Positions 17,364 to 26,668 are shown, counted from the first letter of the stretch. The stretch is 64,000 bases of DNA from Salinigranum salinum (GCF_009176545.1 NZ_VTOJ01000002.1:1612001-1676000), one strand, 5' to 3'. Notes: generated by a model from the letters alone, not told the origin. Numbers and translations: made by a program.

Positions 17364-18668
17364 ATGACAGAGACGCTCTGTGTCGCCGGCGGTCTCGTCC
17401 TCCGTCCCGACGGCTCGGTCGTGGAAGCCGACGTGCTCGTCGATCAGTCGGCCAGCGAGATCGCCGACGTCGCGCCCGATCTCGCCGGCACGGCCGACGA
17501 GACGCTCGACGCGACGGACGCGGTCGTCCTCCCGGGGCTCGTCAACGCCCACACCCACGCCGCGATGACGCTCCTCCGGGGGTACGCCGACGACAAGCCG
17601 CTCGACGCGTGGCTCCGCGAGGACATCTGGCCCGCCGAGGCCGCCCTCGAACCCGCCGACGTCCGCACCGGCACCGACCTCGCGCTGCTCGAGATGATCC
17701 GCTCGGGGACGACGACGTTCGGCGACATGTACTTCCACGTCCCGGCGGTCGTCGACGCGGTCGCCGAGGCAGGTCTGCGCGCCCGGGTCGGCCACGGCAT
17801 CGTCACCGTCGGCAAGGACGTCGAGACGGCGCACGACGACATCGCGGAGAGCCTCGACGTGGCCCGCGAGTACGACGGCACTGCCGACGGTCGGATCCGG
17901 ACGGCCGTCATGCCGCACTCGCTGACGACCGTCTCGGCCGAGGCGTTCGAGGCGTGTGTCGCGACGGCCGCCGAGGAGGGTGTGCCGCTCCACCTGCACG
18001 CGAACGAGACGCGCGACGAGGTCGACCCGATCGTCGACGAACACGGCGTCCGTCCCCTCGAATACGCCGACGACCTCGGCGTGCTCGACGAGGGGACGTT
18101 CCTCGCTCACGGCGTCCACGTCTCCGAGGAGGAGATCGGTCTGCTCGCACGGCGAGAGACGAGCGTCGTCCACTGTCCGGCGTCGAACATGAAGCTCGCG
18201 TCGGGCATGGCTCCCGTCCAGGCGTATCTCGACGCCGGCGTCACGGTCGCACTCGGGACCGACGGCGCCGCCTCGAACAACGACCTCGATCTCTTCGACG
18301 AGATGCGCGACGCCGCCATGGTCGGCAAACTCGCCGCTGGCCGAGCGGACGCCGTCGCCGCGCCCGACGTGGTCGCGATGGCGACCGCGGGAGGCGCCGA
18401 CGCGCTCGGCCTTCCCGGCGGGCGGATCGAACCCGGTTCGGCGGCCGATCTCGCAGTCGTCGCGCTCGACGCGCCGCACCTGACGCCCGTCCACGACGTG
18501 GTCTCACACCTGGTGTACGCCGCACGCGGCTCCGACGTCCGCCACACGGTCTGCGACGGGCAGGTGCTCATGCGCGACCGCGAGGTACTGACGCTCGACG
18601 AGGAGCGGGTGATGGCTGAGGCGCAGAATCGGGCGACCGGACTCCGCGAACGGGCCACCGGCGAGTAG
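17364..18668 (+). CDS. dadD: Amidohydrolase: 5'-deoxyadenosine / SAH / MTA deaminase type
   Basis: This 434-residue metal-dependent deaminase has [13 protein letters not shown] (His63, His65), HLHANET, a later HGVHV histidine and the terminal [13 protein letters not shown] aspartate motif. These are the metal and substrate signatures of the MtaD/SsnA group. Such enzymes deaminate 5'-deoxyadenosine, methylthioadenosine or S-adenosylhomocysteine. Two genes downstream is ahcY, which also consumes S-adenosylhomocysteine, so the region looks dedicated to clearing SAM by-products. The exact nucleoside preference cannot be read from sequence. Confidence 0.83.
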   Translation: MTETLCVAGGLVLRPDGSVVEADVLVDQSASEIADVAPDLAGTADETLDATDAVVLPGLVNAHTHAAMTLLRGYADDKPLDAWLREDIWPAEAALEPADVRTGTDLALLEMIRSGTTTFGDMYFHVPAVVDAVAEAGLRARVGHGIVTVGKDVETAHDDIAESLDVAREYDGTADGRIRTAVMPHSLTTVSAEAFEACVATAAEEGVPLHLHANETRDEVDPIVDEHGVRPLEYADDLGVLDEGTFLAHGVHVSEEEIGLLARRETSVVHCPASNMKLASGMAPVQAYLDAGVTVALGTDGAASNNDLDLFDEMRDAAMVGKLAAGRADAVAAPDVVAMATAGGADALGLPGGRIEPGSAADLAVVALDAPHLTPVHDVVSHLVYAARGSDVRHTVCDGQVLMRDREVLTLDEERVMAEAQNRATGLRERATGE

Positions 18669-18761
18669 ACGACCGGTCGCGTCCGGTCGGAGCCGTAGGG
18701 GGAAGTGAACGAGGCGTACGGCGGCAGCGTGCGACGGCGACGAAACCGTCGCCAGTCGGCG

Positions 18762-19166
18762 CTACCCGATCTGTCGCCGGTAGACGACCGTCTCGCCGTG
18801 GACGATCCTGAGCGCGGTCGCGTCCGAGGGCAATCCGTGGCCGAGGTGGACCGACTCGCCCGCGGTGAATCGGCCGTCGCCCCCGGCGTCGTCCGTGAAC
18901 TCGGTGAAGCGAACGCGCTCGGTGCCGTCCGAGCGCTGGACGACGAGTTCGAGCGCGTCGAGCGCAACCCGGTCACCGCTCTCGTGAGTGACGACGACGT
19001 CGTCGTCGGAGACGACCACGTCGAGTTTCACCACCGGACTCTCCCGCTGTGCCTGGTCGACGACCCCGGTGAGCGCGAACGCGGTCGCACTCGCGACGAC
19101 GAACGTCACCACCAGCAGGATCATGCTGGAGGCCATCGGCGTCGGTCCACCGTTGTGCCGGGTCAC
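18762..19166 (-). CDS. Pilin-like secreted or membrane-anchored protein
   Basis: The protein is about 134 residues from a GTG at 19166. A short polar head (TRHNGGPTPMASS) is followed by a single hydrophobic helix, MILLVVTFVVASATAFAL, and a beta-rich soluble part. This is the layout of haloarchaeal type IV pilin-like proteins. However, the usual SPVIG-type processing site is not present, so processing is doubtful. An AAATATTA box lies about 45 bases upstream. It lies between, and opposite to, the two SAM-recycling genes. Function is unknown. Confidence 0.6.
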   Translation of the reverse strand: MTRHNGGPTPMASSMILLVVTFVVASATAFALTGVVDQAQRESPVVKLDVVVSDDDVVVTHESGDRVALDALELVVQRSDGTERVRFTEFTDDAGGDGRFTAGESVHLGHGLPSDATALRIVHGETVVYRRQIG

Positions 19167-19337
19167 GCATAGAACGTTCAGTTCCGAACGGATAGTGTTT
19201 CCTACAGTAATATTTCTTTTGATAGTTGGCGCGAGGCGGAGCGCTCGCGCGGACGGGCAGCCGTCGGCCACGTCCGAAAGCGGAGCGAGGGAGCGGGCTT
19301 CGGTAGGGTTTTGCCACCGCTACGACAAGCCACGACC

Positions 19338-20618
19338 ATGACCAGGACGTCTATCACGGCGCGCCTCGACGACCCCGAGGCCGCACGCGAGGAGGGCCGT
19401 CGGAAGATGGAGTGGGCGATGCAGCACATGCCCATCCTCGAGGCGCTCGCCGAGGAGTTCTCGGCCGAGGAGCCGCTCGAGGGACAGGTCGTGGGGATGG
19501 CGATGCACGTCGAAGCGAAGACGGCGAACCTCGTCGAACTCCTCGCAGAAGGGGGAGCCGAGGTGGCCATCACGGGCTGTAACCCCCTCTCGACGCACGA
19601 CGACGTGAGCGCGGCCCTAGATGCACACTCCCACATCACGTCGTACGCCGAGCGCGGCGTCGACGACGAGGCGTACTACGCCGACATCGAGGCGGTCATC
19701 GGACACGAGCCCACGGTCACGGTCGACGACGGGATGGACATGGTCGCGGCCATCCACGAGTCCCATCCCGACCTCATCGACACCATCGTCGGCGGCTGCG
19801 AGGAGACCACGACGGGCGTCCACCGCCTGCGGGCGATGGACGCCGACGGCGAACTGAAGTACCCGGTGTTCGCCGTCAACGACACGCCGATGAAGACGCT
19901 GTTCGACAACGTCCACGGCACGGGCGAGTCCGCGCTCGCCACCATCGCCATGACGACCAACCTCTCGTGGGCGAGCAAGACGGTCGTCGTCGCCGGCTAC
20001 GGCTACTGCGGGAAAGGAGTGGCACAGAAGGCGTCGGGACAGAACGCGAACGTCGTCGTCACCGAGGTCGAACCCCGACGGGCGCTGGAGGCACACATGG
20101 AGGGGTACGACGTCATGCCCATGCGAGAGGCCGCCGAAGTGGGCGACGTCTTTATTACCACCACTGGAAACCGCGACGTGATCACCCGCGAGCACTTCGA
20201 GCGCATGCGAGACGGCGTCCTGCTCGCCAACGCGGGACACTTCGACGTGGAGGTCAACCTCGACCACCTCTCCGACATGGCGGTCGACCAGTACGAGGCG
20301 CGCGACGGCGTCGAGGCGTACGAACTCGCCGACGGACGGCGGCTGAACGTCCTCGCCGAGGGGCGACTGGTGAACCTCGCCGCGCCCATCGCGCTCGGCC
20401 ACCCGGTCGAGGTGATGGACCAGTCGTTCGGCGTCCAGGCCGTCTGCGTGCGCGAACTGGTCGAGAACGCCGACGCGTACGACCCGGGTGTCCACGACGT
20501 TCCCGACGAGCTGGACCGCGAGGTCGCCGAGATCAAACTCGCCGCCGAGGGCGTCGAGCACGACTCGCTCTCCGACGCACAGCGCGAATACATGGACTCC
20601 TGGGACCACGGGACTTAA
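19338..20618 (+). CDS. ahcY: Adenosylhomocysteinase
   Basis: This 426-residue protein hydrolyses S-adenosylhomocysteine to adenosine and homocysteine with bound NAD. It has AMHVEAKTA and ITGCNPLSTHDDV in the substrate domain, the Rossmann loop VVAGYGYCGKGVA, and the conserved NAGHFDVE. The ATG at 19338 follows the short upstream frame MPPLRQATT, which is not conserved. A GGTTTTG weak TATA box lies about 30 bases upstream. Together with the deaminase at 17.4 kb it keeps methyltransferases free of product inhibition. Confidence 0.95.
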   Translation: MTRTSITARLDDPEAAREEGRRKMEWAMQHMPILEALAEEFSAEEPLEGQVVGMAMHVEAKTANLVELLAEGGAEVAITGCNPLSTHDDVSAALDAHSHITSYAERGVDDEAYYADIEAVIGHEPTVTVDDGMDMVAAIHESHPDLIDTIVGGCEETTTGVHRLRAMDADGELKYPVFAVNDTPMKTLFDNVHGTGESALATIAMTTNLSWASKTVVVAGYGYCGKGVAQKASGQNANVVVTEVEPRRALEAHMEGYDVMPMREAAEVGDVFITTTGNRDVITREHFERMRDGVLLANAGHFDVEVNLDHLSDMAVDQYEARDGVEAYELADGRRLNVLAEGRLVNLAAPIALGHPVEVMDQSFGVQAVCVRELVENADAYDPGVHDVPDELDREVAEIKLAAEGVEHDSLSDAQREYMDSWDHGT

Positions 20619-21218
20619 GCTGATTACTCGGATCGTTCGGTTCGCGTGTGAGATGGGGCAGGAGCGCGGGACCCCCGACCGAGACTGAGGCCGCGCGGTC
20701 GCCAGGGCGACTGTGCCACAGTCCTCCCCAGCCGATTCACTCGGTCACTCCGTTCATCCACCAGAGCGACCGCGTCGCTCCGAGCCTTCACTCGCTGGTG
20801 CTCGCGAAGACCCCGCGTGTGGGTCGCGGACCGGCGTCCACGACGCCACGCGCCACCACACCGCTGCGATTCGCTTCAAAGGCGATCAGCGCGCAGGACC
20901 GAGTGACTGCAGGGAACGACTCGCACGAGGGACGAGTGACCGACGTGACGAGCGAGTCCGATGGGAGGTGTTCCTCCCTGACGTACCGGCTCCTGCAGCC
21001 AGAGCGTGGCAGAAGTCCTCACACTGTTCACTGTAACAGATTGCTGAGTAATTGAAACCGGTGTGCCGAATAGAGAGCACATATCTCGAACGGAAGCAGG
21101 TCGAGAGTATGAAAGACGGAACCGTTCCATACAGAGCAGGAATCACACGCCGTTATCACCCCCCGAAATGGGGCTGCCGGAGGTATCCTTATTAGAACGG
21201 ATCATGTTACACTTTACC
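20619..21218. other. 600-bp spacer where composition shifts
   Basis: The first 370 bases are GC-rich and hold short direct repeats of GACGAGTGA/CGAGTGACTG type. No family motif appears in any frame. From about 20990 onward the sequence becomes clearly richer in A and T and stays so to about 24090. This marks the left edge of a probable transferred segment. A CTTATTAG box at 21188-21195 serves the next gene. Confidence 0.55.
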
Positions 21219-22187
21219 ATGAGTGAAACCCATCTGACTCCGGATCTCGAACTAGATGGGCTCTCTCCAGAAGAGGCATTTGCCGTTCTGGGGAACGAAA
21301 TCCGACTCGACATCATCCGCGTGCTCTGGCACGCGGACGCTACCCACCAGTACGACGAGGTCTCCGATATCGCCGAGACAATGTCGTTCTCGGAGCTACG
21401 GCGCCGGGTCGATCTCGTCGACAACGGCCAGTTCAACTACCACCTATCGCAGCTCTGCCCACACTTCGTCCGGCAAACCGAGGACGGGTATCGACTGAGC
21501 GGCGCCGGCAAGCAGATCGCCCGAACCGTGATCGCAGTCTCGGGGACCGGAGACATCGACTTTTCGGCGGACTTAGAAGAGAGGTGCCCTCTTTGCGACG
21601 CGCCTATGACAGTGACATACGAGGATCAGTGGCTCCGAGTCAGTTGCACCGACTGTGACGGCCAGTTCGGCGACGAGACGCCCCGAGGGTCGGTCTTCCT
21701 TTCAAACTATCCGGCTGCAACGATAGCGAATCAAACGGCCGACGAGGCGCTACGGATAGGGTTCTACCGGTGTATGCTGGATAACGCCTATCTGATGCAC
21801 GGAATTTGTCGAGAGTGTGCAGGGGCCGTCTCGGCGTCCGTTTCGGTCTGTGAGGACCACCAATCGCGGGCTGGGAACCCGTGTCCCGACTGTGGAACCC
21901 GGTCACAAGTCTGGGTGGAACAGCGGTGTGACACCTGCAGATTCGCCAAGCACCTGCCGGTCGAGGTGTTCGTCATGGGTCTCACCCCCGTAATCGGGTT
22001 CCTCGATCAGCACGGGATCGACGTTCTCGCTCCATCCCTGGAAGAGATCGTTGACATCCTTCAGCACAACATCGAAACGGCTGTCACGAAGGACCCGTTC
22101 CGTGTGACGGCCACGGTCGCGAATGGCACCGATGAACTGACAGTGATGCTTGATGGAGAGATGAACCTCGTAGACGTCAAACGCTGA
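21219..22187 (+). CDS. Winged-helix transcriptional regulator with zinc-ribbon motifs (DUF7351-like)
   Basis: This 322-residue protein starts with a winged helix at about residues 10-95 (EAFAVLGNEIRLDIIRVLWH, then FNYHLSQL). Next come several CxxC pairs: CPLC and CTDC near 110-135, GICREC, CPDC and CDTC further on. These probably form two zinc ribbons. It resembles haloarchaeal DUF7351-type regulators. The ATG at 21219 is preceded at about 29 bases by a TTATTAG box, which favours it over the ATG 15 bases upstream. Codon use is less GC-biased than in the surroundings. It lies 96 bp before the amidohydrolase pair and may regulate it. Confidence 0.78.
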   Translation: MSETHLTPDLELDGLSPEEAFAVLGNEIRLDIIRVLWHADATHQYDEVSDIAETMSFSELRRRVDLVDNGQFNYHLSQLCPHFVRQTEDGYRLSGAGKQIARTVIAVSGTGDIDFSADLEERCPLCDAPMTVTYEDQWLRVSCTDCDGQFGDETPRGSVFLSNYPAATIANQTADEALRIGFYRCMLDNAYLMHGICRECAGAVSASVSVCEDHQSRAGNPCPDCGTRSQVWVEQRCDTCRFAKHLPVEVFVMGLTPVIGFLDQHGIDVLAPSLEEIVDILQHNIETAVTKDPFRVTATVANGTDELTVMLDGEMNLVDVKR

Positions 22188-22283
22188 CAGGATTACATAT
22201 AATTCGACTGTTGTATCACGTACTCTAGTGAAAGGCGTTTCTCCGAATCTTGAACACGATTCCGACCGATACGAGTGAGACGC

Positions 22284-23411
22284 ATGTACAAAGATAACCT
22301 CATCGTGGAGGGCACCAGTCACACGTACCATATATCGGAACAGAACGCACTGAACCCACAGGCCGTAGGGATGGGCAACGGGCTCTTCGAGATCATCAAC
22401 AACCTGCACCCGGACGCCTACGAACTCCCGCCGGAGAAATGGTTCAAGGACGACACCGCGCAGGAACTCGCCGACCTGATGTGGCTCGAAACCGACATCG
22501 ACCTCGCCCGGTTCCAGTCGACGAAGCTTACGGACTACTTCGCGGACGGGATGAACAGGCTGGATACGGGGATCGAACTACGCGAGAAGTACGGCGACTT
22601 TCGAGTGCCGTCGGTGCTGGGGAGCGTCAATCCCCTCGCCGACGATGCGCTCGAGGAGATGGAACGACAGGTCGAACAGGAGGACGTCGACGGGTTCAAG
22701 CTGTATCCTGCATTCTTCGAGGACGGTCAGACGCTCGATATGCGTTTGGACAACCCCAACGTCGGGGTACCAATCATCCAGAAGGCTGTCGAACTCGACG
22801 TGCCTCACATCGCGGTCCACAAGTCCGTCCCGTACGGGCAGACAAATTTCGAGGAGTACGACGTGGGCGACGTAGAGGATGCGGCGTCGATGTTTCCGGA
22901 GGTTACCTTCGAAGTCGTCCACGCCGGGTTGTCGTTCCTCGAGGAGACCAAGTTCCTCCTCCAGCGCTACCCGAACGTCTGGGCCAACCTCGAGATAACG
23001 ACGTTCCTCGTCGCCGAGAGTCCGATGAACTTCGCAGAGGTCCTGGCTGAACTGCTGGTGTGGGGCGGGCCGGAGCAGATCATCTGGTCGACCGGCCCGA
23101 CCGCGATCCATCCTCAGCCGATTATTGAGGCGTTCTGGGAGTTCCAGTTCCCCGAGACGATGCGGGAGAACGGCGTCCCGCCGCTGACCGACGAGATCAA
23201 ACGGATGATTCTCGGCGAGAACGCGCTCCGCATGATGGGCAAAGACCCCGACGCGGTCAGATCGAAACTCGAGGGTATCGACGACGAGGTCGCTCGCATC
23301 CGTGCAGAACAGGAGGAACGCCCTGAGCCGTGGTCGTCGATCCGGCCCACTGGCGCCTCGGGACCGATGCAGCAGCCGAAGGCTGGACAGAAAGCAGCCG
23401 GTGATAATTGA
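22284..23411 (+). CDS. Amidohydrolase-2-like protein with altered metal ligands
   Basis: This 375-residue protein has a TIM-barrel pattern close to the ACMSD/amidohydrolase-2 group. The start has SHTYH (His13, His16) where the family has DxHxH. DGFKLYP (Lys139, Tyr141) replaces the usual GFKLHP, while His179 and His213 (VVHAG) are kept. The last motif, where a GTD aspartate is usual, reads WSTGPT with Gly271. It may therefore bind metal differently or serve a non-hydrolytic role. Its stop overlaps the start of a DUF59-like gene by one base, so the two are coupled. A CATATAAT box lies 80 bases upstream, implying a leader of about 50 bases. Confidence 0.75.
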   Translation: MYKDNLIVEGTSHTYHISEQNALNPQAVGMGNGLFEIINNLHPDAYELPPEKWFKDDTAQELADLMWLETDIDLARFQSTKLTDYFADGMNRLDTGIELREKYGDFRVPSVLGSVNPLADDALEEMERQVEQEDVDGFKLYPAFFEDGQTLDMRLDNPNVGVPIIQKAVELDVPHIAVHKSVPYGQTNFEEYDVGDVEDAASMFPEVTFEVVHAGLSFLEETKFLLQRYPNVWANLEITTFLVAESPMNFAEVLAELLVWGGPEQIIWSTGPTAIHPQPIIEAFWEFQFPETMRENGVPPLTDEIKRMILGENALRMMGKDPDAVRSKLEGIDDEVARIRAEQEERPEPWSSIRPTGASGPMQQPKAGQKAAGDN

Positions 23412-23842
23412 TGTTCATTAGTAGCGACAGCTCGGATCTCGAACTTCGAGTTAGGGAGCAACTGGACGAGGTCTTCGACCCCTGTAGCACGTTCACGGAG
23501 AAACCTCAGAGCATCGTCGACCTTGGGCTGGTCGATGGTGTCTCTATCGAGAACGGGGATGTAACAGTCGATCTGTTACCCACGAATCAGTTGTGCATGT
23601 ACATCCCTCACATGTCAGAAGACATTAAAAACAGAGTGGGGGACATCCCGGAGGTCGACTCGATCACCGTCGAGACGGTCGCGGACAAAGTTTGGACCCA
23701 GGATCGGATGACCGACGAGGCATACGAGGAACGGGAGGCGTACTTCCAAGAGCGGGTTGAAGCCCACGAAATCACGCCAGCCTACGACGGAGCGGAGTGG
23801 TCTGATGAGACCACGAGTTATATCGGGAACGCGGAAGACTGA
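23411..23842 (+). CDS. DUF59/MIP18-family (iron-sulfur or metal-site assembly) protein
   Basis: This 143-residue protein has the DUF59 layout. REQLDEVFDPCS has DP at 23-24 and Cys25, IVDLGLVDGV is at 35-44, and Cys62 is in the loop where family members hold a reactive cysteine (NQLCMYIP). It ends with VWTQDRMTDEAYEER, matching the usual W-x-P/Q-x-xMS/TDE region. DUF59 proteins help build iron-sulfur or related metal centres on client enzymes. It is coupled to the amidohydrolase-like gene, which is the natural candidate partner or client. Confidence 0.78.
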   Translation: MFISSDSSDLELRVREQLDEVFDPCSTFTEKPQSIVDLGLVDGVSIENGDVTVDLLPTNQLCMYIPHMSEDIKNRVGDIPEVDSITVETVADKVWTQDRMTDEAYEEREAYFQERVEAHEITPAYDGAEWSDETTSYIGNAED

Positions 23843-23901
23843 GAAGAGTAGTCACCCACAAACTGCAGAACGAAGCGCAGTCGTTGATTCTTTTGCCCGT
23901 A

Positions 23902-23928
23902 TGCTGAACTCACCCTCAGTATTCAGCA
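23902..23928. other. Hairpin with 7-bp perfect stem
   Basis: TGCTGAA and TTCAGCA form a perfect 7-bp stem around a 13-base loop, 60 bases after the DUF59-like stop. No T-run follows immediately. It could end the transcript or be the remnant of a mobile-element end. It lies near the right edge of the lower-GC segment. Confidence 0.4.
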
Positions 23929-24083
23929 CACCACTTCTATCAGTTTCCGAGGGTTCTCGAAGCGAAACTGCGGAATTCTCTGACAAGCCCTCGATGTCGT
24001 CACGTCACCACTCGCTTCGACGACGGTGAGGGCGACTCGACAGCGATCACACTCATCCACCGAACAGAGTCCACGAAGCACCC

Positions 24084-24091
24084 AATTTAAG
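24084..24091 (+). promoter_or_regulatory. TATA box for hjc
   Basis: AATTTAAG lies about 28 bases before the ATG at 24116. The spacing predicts a leaderless transcript and fixes the start. Confidence 0.55.
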
Positions 24092-24115
24092 CCCGTCCAC
24101 CGACGAGAGCGGGCA

Positions 24116-24541
24116 ATGAGTGCGAACCGGAAGGGTGACCGGCGGGAGCGCGAGCTCGTCAACAGACTCGACGAGGCCGGCTTCGCCGTCATGCGCGCGC
24201 CGGCGTCCGGCAGCGCCACGGCCCGCGAACTCCCCGACGTCCTCGCCGGCAACGGCGACGTCTTCTACGCGATCGAGGCGAAAGCGAGCGCCGGCGACCC
24301 CATCTACCTGACGGGCGAGGAGGTCGAAGCGCTGATCTACTTCGCACAGAACTTCGGCGCCAAGGCGAGGATCGCCGTCCGGTTCGACCGCGAGGACTGG
24401 TACTTCTTCCACCCCGGCGACCTCTACGTCACCGACGGGGGCAACTACCGGGTGAAGAAGGAGACGGCGCTCGCGGAGGGCGAGGACTTCGACGAGTTCG
24501 TCGGGCGGTCGAAGCGGACGACGCTCGACGATCTAGACTGA
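24116..24541 (+). CDS. hjc: Holliday junction resolvase Hjc
   Basis: This 141-residue protein has the archaeal Hjc nuclease fold: [18 protein letters not shown] at the start, then RELPDVLAG, then the catalytic E-x-K in YAIEAKAS. It resolves four-way junctions in recombination and fork repair. The length fits the family. It converges on a hydrolase gene with a 4-bp gap. It marks the return to high-GC core sequence after the 21-24 kb island. Confidence 0.92.
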   Translation: MSANRKGDRRERELVNRLDEAGFAVMRAPASGSATARELPDVLAGNGDVFYAIEAKASAGDPIYLTGEEVEALIYFAQNFGAKARIAVRFDREDWYFFHPGDLYVTDGGNYRVKKETALAEGEDFDEFVGRSKRTTLDDLD

Positions 24542-24545
24542 GCGG

Positions 24546-25448
24546 TCACACGGTGGTGAGGAACCCCTCGACGGCGGCGGCGAGTTCCGCGCTCTTCTCC
24601 TCGGCGACGTAGTGCCCGCAGTCGTCGAGAGGGATGGTCCGGGCCCGAGGGAACGCCTCGCGCCACCGATCGAGTTCGTCGCCGAACGCCGGGTCGTCGA
24701 GCCCCCACACCACGAGCATCGGTTTCCCCGCGATGGCCTCGCGCCGCGCCCACAGGTCACCGAGCCACGCCCGCGACCCGACGAGCTCGCGCGGGAACAC
24801 CCACGACCCCTTGCGGTCGGCCGGCGTCGCCAGCGGGGCGACGTACTGTCGACGGACGTCCCGCGTGAGCCGCGAGCGGTCGGCGAACGCCAGCGGGACC
24901 ACGACACGGGCGAACGCGTTGAATCGGAGGATGGCCTCGCGGCCGAGTACGCCACCGAGCAGCCGGCTAAACCGCCGGACGTGCGCCGAGTCGTGTGGCC
25001 ACATCCAGGAGTTGGTCACGACCACGCCGCGAACCCGGTCGGGGTGGCGCGTCGCCCAGTCGAGCCCGATCGGCCCGCCCCAGTCGTGAACGACGAGGAC
25101 GACGTCGTCGAGTCCGAGGTCGTCGACGAGGCGGTCGAGGACGCGGGCGTGGTCCCGCGGGAGGTACGAGAAGTCGGCGGGTTTGTCCGAGAGACCGAAT
25201 CCGAGGTGGTCGGCGGCGACGACCCGCGTCTCCGTGGCGAGCGCCGCGACGAGCTCGCGGTAGAGGAACGACCACGTCGGGTTCCCGTGGACACAGAGGA
25301 GCGTCGGCCCCGTGCGTGGTCCCTCGTCGACGTAGTGGACGCGGCCCTCGGGGAGGTCGAGGAAGTGCGACGCGAACGGGAACAGCGACCGGTCGAGCCA
25401 CGGTGGATCGCCGTCGTCGGTCGTCGGACGTGCGGGAGTGAGACGCAT
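24546..25448 (-). CDS. Haloalkane-dehalogenase-like alpha/beta hydrolase
   Basis: This 300-residue hydrolase has HGNPTWSFLYRE with Asn56 as a possible halide-stabilising residue. The nucleophile elbow VVHDWGGP has Asp122 followed by Trp123, as in dehalogenases, rather than serine. WGLDDPAF provides an acid and CGHYV the catalytic histidine. These features favour a dehalogenase or closely related ether/ester hydrolase over a serine esterase. A TTTAA box is 30 bases before the ATG at 25448, so this start is preferred to the ATG five codons upstream. Activity on halogenated compounds is inference. Confidence 0.82.
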   Translation of the reverse strand: MRLTPARPTTDDGDPPWLDRSLFPFASHFLDLPEGRVHYVDEGPRTGPTLLCVHGNPTWSFLYRELVAALATETRVVAADHLGFGLSDKPADFSYLPRDHARVLDRLVDDLGLDDVVLVVHDWGGPIGLDWATRHPDRVRGVVVTNSWMWPHDSAHVRRFSRLLGGVLGREAILRFNAFARVVVPLAFADRSRLTRDVRRQYVAPLATPADRKGSWVFPRELVGSRAWLGDLWARREAIAGKPMLVVWGLDDPAFGDELDRWREAFPRARTIPLDDCGHYVAEEKSAELAAAVEGFLTTV

Positions 25449-25524
25449 GATCGAGAGAGGCATCCGAGCGGGTTAAATCGGCGTATCGGAGCATCGACCC
25501 AGGCTGTCGGGCCGCACGGTCGGC

Positions 25525-26304
25525 TCAGGCAGTCGACTCGAAGCCGACCGCCTCGCAGTCGTTCGTCCCGCCAGGTGTCCGGTCCGACGTGTCGTCCACG
25601 CCGACTCGATCCGTGGTCGTGTCGTTCTCGTCAGCGATCGTCTCGTCCGAGTCGTCCGATTCGGCGTCGGTCCGTCCGGGACGGTCCGAGAGTGTGAGCC
25701 GAGGTTCGCCCGGCAGCCGTCGGAGGCGCGACGCGGGGAAGTAGTACCGACGCCGTGGTGGGCGGTCGTCGAGGTAGACGGCCTCCACGACGGGTTCGTG
25801 CCGACCATAGTGGCGGTTGGTTTCGTAGTCGGCGACGACTCGCCCCTCGCGGGTCTCGACCGCATCCGCGCGTCGGGTCGTCGACCGGACGACGGCGAGC
25901 GCCGACCCCGTCTCGCGGTCGGTGACGACCGCGCCGGATTCGAACGTGTGGCGGGCGCACAGCTGTGGACCGGTCGCGTCGAGCGGGACGAAGGCGTCGT
26001 CGCCGCAGACGGCACAGACGGCCGGCCGTTCGTGTGGGGCGGGGATCCGTCGTTCGGTGATCTCGATGGCGACGCGTCTGAGGTGTTTGCAGCGCGCCCC
26101 ACGGATCGCGTGATCGGGGCAGGTACACGTGCGGCGTTCGACGTCGACGACGTACGTCCCACCGTCTGTCTCGACGACGTACCGGCGGTCACGGAGCGGG
26201 CGGACGGTCATCGGCTCGGTGCGGGCGCGACGGGCGCGTCCCGTGGCGTCGGCGGCTGGCAGTCGCGTGTGCTGTGACGCGGGTGTGTGTGCAGGGTGCG
26301 TCAT
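25525..26304 (-). CDS. SWIM zinc-finger protein
   Basis: This 259-residue protein has the SWIM signature C-x-C-x9-C-x-H (Cys60, Cys62, Cys72, His74) and a second possible zinc site, Cys97/Cys100 with Cys116/His119. SWIM domains bind nucleic acid or protein partners. The C-terminal 60 residues are rich in Asp and Thr and probably disordered. An inner ATG at 26211 would start just before the conserved part, so the N-terminus is uncertain. Its role is unknown. Confidence 0.78.
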   Translation of the reverse strand: MTHPAHTPASQHTRLPAADATGRARRARTEPMTVRPLRDRRYVVETDGGTYVVDVERRTCTCPDHAIRGARCKHLRRVAIEITERRIPAPHERPAVCAVCGDDAFVPLDATGPQLCARHTFESGAVVTDRETGSALAVVRSTTRRADAVETREGRVVADYETNRHYGRHEPVVEAVYLDDRPPRRRYYFPASRLRRLPGEPRLTLSDRPGRTDAESDDSDETIADENDTTTDRVGVDDTSDRTPGGTNDCEAVGFESTA

Positions 26305-26470
26305 GATACGAGCGCGTGGTCGGAGACCACGTCCTCGTATTCTCGTAGGGGCTGCACGGTCCTAAGGCTTCTTCTCGTCGCACGAGGACGTGAACCCGGA
26401 AGCGAGAGAACGACGGTTCGCCCCCGCTTCGAAGCACTTTTCAGAACGTCGGAGGAAGCGACAGCAGACA

Positions 26471-26668
26471 ATGGCTCTCGAAGCGGAGATGCGTCGGAAA
26501 ATCGTCGTCTCCATCGTCACCGTCGCCGTCTTCATCGGCATCATCATCGGGATCGGCGTCACGTTTCACGACGGTGGGCTCGGGAGCACCGGCGGTCTCG
26601 CGCTCATCGGGAGCATCGTCCTGTTCGTCCTGTTGATGGCCGGCGTCGGTGTCTTCCTCTCGCAGTAG
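26471..26668 (+). CDS. 65-residue two-helix membrane protein
   Basis: Two hydrophobic segments (residues about 11-30 and 40-63) are joined by a short HDGGLGSTGG turn. The start MALEAEMRRK is hydrophilic. This is the pattern of a small conserved haloarchaeal membrane protein (DUF7472-like, from memory). It ends 46 bp before the end of the convergent priL. No function is evident. Confidence 0.65.
   Translation: MALEAEMRRKIVVSIVTVAVFIGIIIGIGVTFHDGGLGSTGGLALIGSIVLFVLLMAGVGVFLSQ

Noticed and set aside
20619..21000. Short repeated words GACGAGTGA/CGAGTGACTG considered as a CRISPR-like array
   Set aside because: The copies are short, irregularly spaced and imperfect, with no cas genes in the window.
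23902..23928. Hairpin considered as an insertion-sequence end
   Set aside because: Only one copy is seen and there is no transposase remnant or target duplication nearby, so it is kept only as a hairpin.
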